From positions 1 through 10,968 of the forward strand of contig CAMDZY010000045.1 of assembly GCA_945910975.1 (NCBI GenBank): 10,968 nt of DNA, given 5' to 3'. The notes beneath the pieces were generated by a model, which saw nothing but the letters and a program-made list of their open reading frames with translations, was not told the DNA's origin and did not search any database. Below, in pieces: positions 6,296 through 10,968 of the stretch. A program made the translations under genes and the position numbers. Source of the stretch: an uncultured Clostridia bacterium. GTDB lineage: Bacteria > Bacillota > Clostridia > Oscillospirales > Oscillospiraceae. Numbering within the stretch: position 1 is the stretch's first letter; each line of letters begins with the position of its first letter.

Positions 6296-6303
6296 GTTAT
6301 ACT
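6275..6303 (+). promoter_or_regulatory. Sigma-A promoter of the yqeC–yqeB operon
   Basis: -35 TTGCGA (6275-6280) and -10 TATACT (6298-6303) are 17 bp apart, and the -10 is extended by TGT (6295-6297). The predicted transcription start is near 6310, 14 nt before the AGGAGG site at 6324-6329. Confidence 0.75.
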
Positions 6304-6335
6304 ATAAAAAGAATAACCCTGACAGGAGGAAATTT

Positions 6336-6452
6336 TTGAAAGAAGCTCTGATGCGGTCTGGTGCGCAGATCGAATCAGAGGTTCCTAAAAAACCATGCAT
6401 ACGCAAAAACAGGATATGTATGGTCAATACGATATGTTATACGAGATTTTAA
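6336..6452 (+). CDS. Possible short upstream ORF overlapping the yqeC start (38 codons)
   Basis: The best ribosome-binding site in this transcript, AGGAGG at 6324-6329, is correctly spaced (6 nt) from a TTG at 6336. The frame encodes a 38-residue peptide beginning MKEALMRSGAQIESEVPKK and ends at TAA 6450-6452, inside yqeC. It resembles no family I know. It could be a leader peptide whose translation opens yqeC initiation. Alternatively it is the true N-terminus of a longer YqeC disrupted by one base at the A6 run (6387-6392), since a -1 shift there joins it to the yqeC frame. It may also not be translated at all. Confidence 0.3.
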   Translation: MKEALMRSGAQIESEVPKKPCIRKNRICMVNTICYTRF

Positions 6453-7102
6453 AGATACAAAAAGGCATCACTGCCGCCATTGGCGGCGGTGGAAAAACAA
6501 CGTTACTGCGCACGCTGGCGTGGGAATTGGCCGCCATAGGCTCCGTGGTCGTCACGACCAGTACCCATATTTATCCCATGGAGGAAATGTATGTCTTGCC
6601 GAATGTCACGCAGGAGGAACTTGCACGCAACCTTGGCAACAGCATCCCGCTTTGCATCGGAACACCGACTGCAAAGGGCAAATTTTCTGCGCCTTCCATT
6701 CCCTTTTACCGTCTGTCAGAGCTTGCAGATTTTGTTCTGGTGGAGGCGGACGGCTCGAAGGGGCTACCTTTGAAGGCGCATCTGCCGTATGAACCGGTCA
6801 TTCCGCCGCACACAAATCAGGTGATCTGCGTGGTCGGCGCACAGGCTGCGGGGCAGCGTGTGGCGCAATGCGCACATCGGCCTGAACTGTATGCCGCTTT
6901 AGCCGGTTGCACCGTAACGGACATGGTCACACCGGAAATGGCAGTCACCGTGCTGGAGCGGGAGCATTTGCACACGCAGGTGCTGATCAACCAAATCGAT
7001 ACGCCGGAACAGGCTCGCTTTGCCTGTCAAATGGCGCAAAAGCTGCATTGCCCTGTCACAGGTGGCAGCTTGCAGAAAGGAGAACTTCAATGCTTGTTGT
7101 AA
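6395..7102 (+). CDS. yqeC: YqeC family P-loop protein of selenium-dependent molybdenum hydroxylase maturation
   Basis: YqeC is one of the marker proteins that co-occur with selenium-dependent molybdenum hydroxylases (xanthine/purine hydroxylase type enzymes with a labile selenium cofactor); its biochemical step is not established. The product, up to 235 residues, begins with a glycine-rich P-loop, AAIGGGGKTTLL (Walker A GGGGKTT near 30-36). TTSTHIYP, a Walker-B-like FVLVEADGSKG, then LKAHLPYEPVIP and VICVVGAQAAG follow, and it ends NQIDTPEQARFACQMA...CPVTGGSL. This order fits the YqeC family. The start is uncertain: ATG at 6395 has no clear ribosome-binding site, and ATG at 6416 has only a short AGG close by. 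Family proteins usually begin close to MLYEILKIQKG, which favours the ATG at 6434. It overlaps yqeB by 13 nt. Confidence 0.88.
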   Translation: MHTQKQDMYGQYDMLYEILKIQKGITAAIGGGGKTTLLRTLAWELAAIGSVVVTTSTHIYPMEEMYVLPNVTQEELARNLGNSIPLCIGTPTAKGKFSAPSIPFYRLSELADFVLVEADGSKGLPLKAHLPYEPVIPPHTNQVICVVGAQAAGQRVAQCAHRPELYAALAGCTVTDMVTPEMAVTVLEREHLHTQVLINQIDTPEQARFACQMAQKLHCPVTGGSLQKGELQCLL

Positions 7103-7887
7103 TTCGTGGCGCCGGAGATATTGCAACCGGCATCGCGCTGCGGCTGCATCGGTCGCATATACAGGTCGTTATGACGGACATTGCCCATCCGACCGCCATC
7201 CGCCGTACGGTTTGCTTCTCTCAGGCGATTCCCAACAAAATAACGAAAGTGGAGGATGTGACAGCAATTCTTGCCGAATCTACCTTGCAAGTGGAGGAAA
7301 TTCTCAAAAAGGGCGCCATTCCGGTGTTGATTGACCCCAATGCAGACTGCGTGAATACACTACACCCCGATGTTTTGGTGGATGCCATTCTGGCCAAGCG
7401 CAATCTTGGCACCCGAATCACGGATGCGCCTGTGGTGATCGGGATAGGCCCCGGTTTTTGCGCGGGGAAGGATTGCCATGCAGTTGTGGAAACCATGCGC
7501 GGGCATTATCTCGGCCGCGTCATTTTGCACGGCGAACCGATCCCCAACACCAATATCCCCGGTTTGATCGGCGGCTATGCAGGCGAGCGGGTACTGCGTG
7601 CGCCGTGTGACGGCACATTCCATCAGATTCTTGACATTGGCGCGCAAGTAAAGGCCGGTGATGTGGCGGGAACCGTCGATGGTATGCCCATGCGCTGCAC
7701 CATCAGTGGCGTGCTGCGTGGAATCCTGCCGGACAACACACCGGTATTTGCCGGAATGAAAAGCGGCGATGTTGACCCGCGATGTGAAATCAAGCACTGC
7801 TACTGTGTCTCCGATAAGGCGTTGGCCGTCGGCGGCGGTGTCTTGGAGGCAATTTTACAGCTCACATCTGCGCTTTCTCAAAAATAA
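7090..7887 (+). CDS. yqeB: YqeB (EF2563-type) selenium-dependent molybdenum hydroxylase system protein
   Basis: This is the second marker protein of the selenium-dependent molybdenum hydroxylase trait, thought to act in making or inserting the selenium-containing molybdenum cofactor; the exact reaction is unknown. The 265-residue product starts with a Rossmann-like VVIRGAGDIATGIALRLHRS (3-22) and MTDIAHPTAIRRTV. PVVIGIGPGFCAGKDCHAVVET (115-135), GRVILHGEP and a small barrel-like part with RAPCDGTFHQI...GAQVKAGDVAGTV (170-196) follow. It ends SDKALAVGGGVLEAIL. This is the short form found in enterococci and clostridia; the E. coli protein is about twice as long. The ATG at 7090 has AAAGGAGA upstream and overlaps yqeC by 13 nt, so translation is probably coupled. 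I see no terminator after it, so reading through into rpmF is possible. Confidence 0.93.
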   Translation: MLVVIRGAGDIATGIALRLHRSHIQVVMTDIAHPTAIRRTVCFSQAIPNKITKVEDVTAILAESTLQVEEILKKGAIPVLIDPNADCVNTLHPDVLVDAILAKRNLGTRITDAPVVIGIGPGFCAGKDCHAVVETMRGHYLGRVILHGEPIPNTNIPGLIGGYAGERVLRAPCDGTFHQILDIGAQVKAGDVAGTVDGMPMRCTISGVLRGILPDNTPVFAGMKSGDVDPRCEIKHCYCVSDKALAVGGGVLEAILQLTSALSQK

Positions 7888-7912
7888 AACTGCCGGTATT
7901 TGTAAAAACAGA

Positions 7913-7941
7913 TTGACAAATGCAAAGAAAACCGGTATAAT
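7913..7941 (+). promoter_or_regulatory. Consensus sigma-A promoter of rpmF
   Basis: TTGACA (7913-7918) and TATAAT (7936-7941) are both perfect consensus hexamers with a 17-bp spacer. Transcription should start near 7948, giving a leader of about 85 nt before rpmF. The CCGGTAT overlapping the -10 also occurs at 7893-7899, and ATTTGT/ACAAAT arms (7898-7903, 7916-7921) overlap the -35. Confidence 0.9.
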
Positions 7942-7959
7942 AAACCTTGCATGATTATT

Positions 7960-8009
7960 GCCAGGGTGGTTTCCAGCCCGGCTGTATTGCAGCAGCGATC
8001 AATGCTGCA
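7960..8009 (+). other. Two stem-loops in the rpmF 5' leader
   Basis: The first hairpin is 7960-7982: 8 of 10 positions pair between GCCAGGGTGG and CCAGCCCGGC around TTT. The second is 7988-8009: perfect TGCAGCA and TGCTGCA arms with an 8-nt loop. They end about 9 nt before the ribosome-binding site. They could be a ribosomal-protein autoregulation site. No U-tract follows, so they are not terminators. I recognise no known leader family here. Confidence 0.4.
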
Positions 8010-8032
8010 TTTCTTCCAAGGAGGTGTCATCC

Positions 8033-8218
8033 ATGGCTGTACCGAAGAGAAAAGTATCCAAAGCAAGACGCGATAAAAGACGTAATTCCCACTGGAAATT
8101 GGCGATTCCCGGTCTTGTCGCTTGCCCCAAGTGCGGCGAACCCCGTCTGCCCCACAGAGCTTGCAAGGCTTGCGGCACCTATAACGGTCGCGAAGTGATC
8201 GCAGTGGAAGCAAAGTAA
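8033..8218 (+). CDS. rpmF: 50S ribosomal protein L32, zinc-binding form
   Basis: L32 is a small large-subunit protein. The 61-residue product starts MAVPKRKVSKARRDKRRNSHWKL, the usual basic N-terminus, followed by a zinc ribbon with CPKC (C31, C34) and CKAC (C44, C47). It is therefore the zinc-dependent paralogue, not the cysteine-free one some bacteria switch to under zinc shortage. The ATG at 8033 sits 6 nt after AAGGAGGTG (8018-8026), a near-perfect anti-16S match. It has its own promoter and terminator. The DUF177/YceD gene that commonly precedes rpmF is absent; yqeB is there instead. Confidence 0.97.
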   Translation: MAVPKRKVSKARRDKRRNSHWKLAIPGLVACPKCGEPRLPHRACKACGTYNGREVIAVEAK

Positions 8219-8230
8219 TGCAAAATAGTT

Positions 8231-8266
8231 AAGCAGTTGCAAACAGGTTGCAGCTGCTTTGCTTTT
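8231..8266 (+). terminator. Intrinsic terminator of rpmF
   Basis: AAGCAGTTGCAA (8231-8242) pairs with TTGCAGCTGCTT (8248-8259) over 12 bp with one G-U wobble and a 5-nt loop, then TGCTTTT. It begins 12 nt after the rpmF stop. Seen from the minus strand the same stem is followed by AACTATTTT, so it could also back up clpB termination. Confidence 0.85.
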
Positions 8267-8293
8267 GTCCGCCCCGGCTATGCCGGGGCGGAC
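8267..8293. terminator. Perfect GC-rich hairpin between rpmF and clpB
   Basis: GTCCGCCCCGGC (8267-8278) and GCCGGGGCGGAC (8282-8293) form a perfect 12-bp stem with a 3-nt loop, 8 bp beyond the clpB stop codon. On the plus strand it is followed by agctttgttt, a weak U-rich tail; on the minus strand no T-run follows directly. It probably ends or protects the 3' end of clpB mRNA and backs up rpmF termination. Confidence 0.7.
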
Positions 8294-8301
8294 AGCTTTG
8301 T

Positions 8302-10896
8302 TTATTGAATTTCCAGTTCGCCATCCCTTGCATCGATGCGCAAAGTCGCTCCGGGTTGGACGTCGCCGGTCAGGATTTTTTTCGCGATCATGGTTTCTAC
8401 CGTATGCTGCAAATACCGACGCAGCGGGCGCGCACCGTACTGCGGGTCATAGGCGCTTTCAATGATGAACGCCTTGGCAGCCGGTGTCAGTTCACAGCGC
8501 AGCTGCTTTTCCGCCAGACGGCCATTCAGCGACTGCATTTGCAGATCGATAATTCCCGTGATATTTTCCTTGGTCAACGGCTTGTAGAATACAATTTCGT
8601 CCAGCCGGTTCAGGAACTCCGGACGGAAGGACTGCCGCAACAGCTGCATGACCTGTTGGCGTGCTTCGTTGCGAATCGTGCCGTCCTCACAGATGCCGCT
8701 GAGCAGATATTCCGAGCCAAGGTTGGAGGTCAAGATGATAATTGTGTTCTTAAAATCGACCGTTCTGCCCTGCGAATCGGTGATTCTGCCGTCATCCAGC
8801 ACCTGTAACAGCACATTAAATACGTCCGGGTGCGCCTTTTCCACCTCGTCAAACAGCACCACGCTATACGGTCTTCTGCGGACAGCTTCCGTCAGCTGGC
8901 CGCCTTCCTCATAGCCGACATATCCGGGAGGCGCTCCGATCAGGCGGGAAACGGAGTATTTTTCCATATATTCGGACATATCGATTCGAACCATGTTCTT
9001 TTCATCGTCGAACAAATCCGCAGCCAGTGCTTTTGCAAGCTCTGTTTTACCTACCCCTGTGGGGCCGAGGAATAAGAACGAGCCGATGGGCCGGTTGGGA
9101 TCCTGAATGCCCGCGCGGCTGCGTTGGATGGCTTCCGTGACGCTTTTTACGGCTTCATCCTGTCCGATCACGCGCTGATGCAGGATTTTGTCGAGGTTGA
9201 GCAGCTTTTCGCGTTCGCCCTCCATCAGTTTTGCAACCGGGATTCCTGTCCAGCGCTCCACAATGCGGGCAATTTCATCTTCCGTCACCTTGTCACGGAG
9301 CAGATTGCTCTGCTTGGAGCGGTTGGCCAGCTGTTCTTCCTGCTCCAATTCCCGTTCGGCCTGGGGCAGCTCGCCATATTTCAGGCGCGCCGCTGTTTCC
9401 AAGTCGTAATCCTGCTCCGCGCGTTCAATCTGCGCGTGCAGCTGTTCGATCTGCTCGCGCAGCTGCTGCACCTTGCCGATGGCGTCCTTTTCGTTCTCCC
9501 ACTGCGTTTTCATTGCCTTATAGCTGTCGCGGTATTCGGCAAGCTCTTTTTGCAGTTCCTTTAAGCGACCAACGGAGAGCGCGTCCTTTTCGTTTTTCAG
9601 CGCCGCTTCTTCAATTTCCAACTGGGTAATTTTGCGGCGCACCACGTCCAGCTCTGTCGGCATGGAGTCCATCTCCGTGCGAATCATGGCGCACGCTTCA
9701 TCGATCAGATCGATCGCCTTGTCGGGCAGAAAACGGTCGGTAATATAGCGGTTCGACAAGGTCGCTGCGGCAATAATTGCGGGGTCGGTAATTTTGACAC
9801 CGTGGAAAACCTCATACCGTTCCTCCAAACCACGCAGGATGGCAATGGTGTCCTCCACGGAAGGCTCCTGCACCATAACCGGCTGGAAGCGGCGCTCCAG
9901 CGCCGGGTCCTTTTCAATATACTGGCGGTATTCGTCCAACGTGGTCGCACCGATGCAGTGCAGCTCGCCACGTGCCAGCATGGGCTTGAGCAAATTGCCG
10001 GCGTCCATGCTGCCCTCGGTTTTGCCTGCGCCGACAATGGTGTGCAGTTCATCGATAAACAGAATGATCTGCCCTTCCGACTTCTTGATTTCATTGAGCA
10101 CGGCTTTCAGTCGTTCTTCAAACTCACCGCGATATTTTGCGCCGGCAATCAACGCGCCCATGTCCAGCGAAAAAATCGTCTTATCCTGTAGGCTCTTGGG
10201 AACATCGCCGCGTACAATTCTTTGGGCAAGGCCCTCGGCGATGGCGGTCTTGCCGACGCCCGGTTCACCGATCAGCACAGGGTTATTTTTGCTTTTGCGG
10301 GACAAAATGCGGATCACATTGCGGATTTCATCATCACGGCCAATAACCGGATCGGATTTTTTGTCGCGCGCCTGCTTCACAAGGTCGGTGCCGTATTTTT
10401 GCAACGCTTCATAAGTTTCTTCCGGGTTGTCGGTCGTCACGCGCTGGTTCCCACGCACAGATTGCAGCGCAGTCAGACAGTCTTCCCGGCTGATTTGATA
10501 GGTGGAAAACAGCCGCTTCATTGCGCTGTCCGGGTTCTCTAACATGGCAAGCAGAAGATGCTCCACGGAAACATAGTCATCTTTCATGCTCTTTGCGGTT
10601 TCCTCCGCACGGGTCAGCAGCAAGTCGACATCTCTTGAAACATAGATTCTGTCCATCTCTCTGCCGGAACCGGTCACCTTTGGCAGCTGGGAAACCTCCT
10701 GCTCCACAGCTGCGGCCAGGCTTTCCGGCGTCTTGCCCAGCTTGCGCAGAAGCTGCGGAACCAAGCCGTTTTCCTGGCGGAGCATGGCAAGCAGAAGATG
10801 GGCCTGCTCAATTTGCTGGTTCTGATATTGTACGGTCAGTTGTTGTGCGTTCTGAATAACCTCTAATGATTTTTGTGTGAATTGATTCGCATCCAT
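8302..10896 (-). CDS. clpB: ATP-dependent disaggregase ClpB
   Basis: ClpB is a hexameric AAA+ chaperone that pulls proteins out of aggregates, working with DnaK. The ATG at 10896 (MDANQFTQKSLEVIQ) is chosen over an in-frame upstream start: AAGGGAG lies about 8 nt before it and the family starts here, giving 864 residues, the normal length. It has an N domain with two Clp repeats (HLLLAML at 33-39 and 113-119) and NBD1 with Walker A GEPGVGKT (210-217), pore loop KYRGEFEERL and Walker B IILFIDE (277-283). A coiled-coil middle domain spans about 410-525. NBD2 has Walker A GPTGVGKT (611-618), pore loop GYVG (658-661) and Walker B VVLFDE (679-684), and the end is LRIDARDGELEIQ. The full-length middle domain and absence of a ClpP-binding IGL-type loop separate it from ClpA/ClpC. 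A CIRCE operator upstream places it under HrcA heat-shock control. Confidence 0.98.
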   Translation of the reverse strand: MDANQFTQKSLEVIQNAQQLTVQYQNQQIEQAHLLLAMLRQENGLVPQLLRKLGKTPESLAAAVEQEVSQLPKVTGSGREMDRIYVSRDVDLLLTRAEETAKSMKDDYVSVEHLLLAMLENPDSAMKRLFSTYQISREDCLTALQSVRGNQRVTTDNPEETYEALQKYGTDLVKQARDKKSDPVIGRDDEIRNVIRILSRKSKNNPVLIGEPGVGKTAIAEGLAQRIVRGDVPKSLQDKTIFSLDMGALIAGAKYRGEFEERLKAVLNEIKKSEGQIILFIDELHTIVGAGKTEGSMDAGNLLKPMLARGELHCIGATTLDEYRQYIEKDPALERRFQPVMVQEPSVEDTIAILRGLEERYEVFHGVKITDPAIIAAATLSNRYITDRFLPDKAIDLIDEACAMIRTEMDSMPTELDVVRRKITQLEIEEAALKNEKDALSVGRLKELQKELAEYRDSYKAMKTQWENEKDAIGKVQQLREQIEQLHAQIERAEQDYDLETAARLKYGELPQAERELEQEEQLANRSKQSNLLRDKVTEDEIARIVERWTGIPVAKLMEGEREKLLNLDKILHQRVIGQDEAVKSVTEAIQRSRAGIQDPNRPIGSFLFLGPTGVGKTELAKALAADLFDDEKNMVRIDMSEYMEKYSVSRLIGAPPGYVGYEEGGQLTEAVRRRPYSVVLFDEVEKAHPDVFNVLLQVLDDGRITDSQGRTVDFKNTIIILTSNLGSEYLLSGICEDGTIRNEARQQVMQLLRQSFRPEFLNRLDEIVFYKPLTKENITGIIDLQMQSLNGRLAEKQLRCELTPAAKAFIIESAYDPQYGARPLRRYLQHTVETMIAKKILTGDVQPGATLRIDARDGELEIQ

Positions 10897-10931
10897 AGGA
10901 ATACTCCCTTCCGGCACAAATGCCACTTCGA

Positions 10932-10964
10932 GTTTTAGCACTCTTGATGCGAGAGTGCTAAAAC
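10932..10964. promoter_or_regulatory. CIRCE operator (HrcA binding site) upstream of clpB
   Basis: TTAGCACTC (10935-10943), a 9-bp spacer and GAGTGCTAA (10953-10961) are an exact match to the CIRCE consensus. The symmetry extends to 12-bp arms (10932-10943, 10953-10964). It lies 35 nt upstream of the clpB ATG, so it is probably within or just before the 5' UTR; the promoter itself is beyond the window edge. HrcA bound here represses transcription at normal temperature and releases on heat shock. Confidence 0.95.
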
Positions 10965-10968
10965 GGAA

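Noticed and set aside
6221..6320. Minus-strand serpin promoter
   Set aside because: I could not find a -35/-10 pair with acceptable spacing upstream of the serpin start, so none is called although one must exist here or nearby.
7951..8073. ATG-initiated short ORF in the rpmF leader running out of frame into rpmF
   Set aside because: It starts almost at the predicted transcription start with no ribosome-binding site, and rpmF itself has a near-perfect one.
8248..8808. Long plus-strand ORFs opposite clpB (8248-8808, 9124-9564, 9794-10414)
   Set aside because: All lie within the clpB coding strand's complement, which is unambiguous over its full length, and their translations show no domain character.
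10544..10801. Exact 18-base repeat (catggcaagcagaagatg) at about 10544 and 10784
   Set aside because: It encodes the HLLLAM motif of the two tandem Clp N repeats in ClpB, so protein repeat structure explains it.
10897..10941. 15-residue upstream extension of ClpB
   Set aside because: It would start in the CIRCE element and precede the conserved family N-terminus; ATG 10896 has a good ribosome-binding site.
1..10968. Mobile elements, CRISPR, tRNA, defence or toxin–antitoxin genes
   Set aside because: No transposase, integrase, direct-repeat array, cloverleaf or known defence motif is visible; intergenic regions are short and explained by promoters, leaders and terminators.

Overview
This window looks like a chromosomal segment from a mid-GC Firmicute of class Clostridia, probably an anaerobic, gut-type Oscillospiraceae/Ruminococcaceae relative. 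The evidence is the L21–Prp–L27–Obg gene order, the N-terminally extended Firmicute-type L27, consensus sigma-A promoters with AGGAGG ribosome-binding sites, a HrcA/CIRCE element before clpB, an ApbE plus NusG-domain-II lipoprotein/membrane pair, the selenium-dependent molybdenum hydroxylase genes yqeC/yqeB, and a lipoprotein serpin of the kind known from gut Clostridia. The species call is inference. Most of the window is core genome and nearly every base is accounted for.

Layout, left to right. The C-terminal two thirds of release factor 3 (prfC, +, cut by the window edge) converges on the minus-strand cluster rplU–prp–rpmA–obgE, with a shared hairpin between them. rplU, prp and rpmA form a tight operon: a near-consensus promoter and a roughly 80-nt L21 leader precede rplU, and an intrinsic terminator or attenuator separates rpmA from obgE. 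Back to back with rplU, and sharing a 17-bp palindrome that holds both -35 boxes, a plus-strand promoter drives apbE (FMN transferase lipoprotein) and a translationally coupled NusG-domain-II membrane protein. These converge, with only 5 bp between stop codons, on a minus-strand lipoprotein serpin.

The serpin is divergent from a plus-strand yqeC–yqeB pair whose promoter region is unusually rich in inverted and direct repeats and whose 5' end contains a short, well-initiated upstream ORF. A consensus promoter then drives rpmF (L32), which ends in a strong terminator. clpB follows on the minus strand, and the window ends in a perfect CIRCE operator upstream of it.

Functional themes are translation (RF3, L21, L27 and its processing protease Prp, L32, the ribosome-assembly GTPase Obg), protein quality control (ClpB under HrcA), flavin attachment to extracytoplasmic redox proteins (ApbE), selenium/molybdenum enzyme maturation (YqeC, YqeB) and cell-surface protease inhibition (serpin). 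I see no CRISPR array, tRNA, rRNA, insertion sequence, phage gene or defence system, and no clear undescribed multi-gene system. The items most worth a second look are the serpin and its reactive loop, the yqeC 5' region (upstream ORF with an A6 run), and the palindromic divergent promoter regions.
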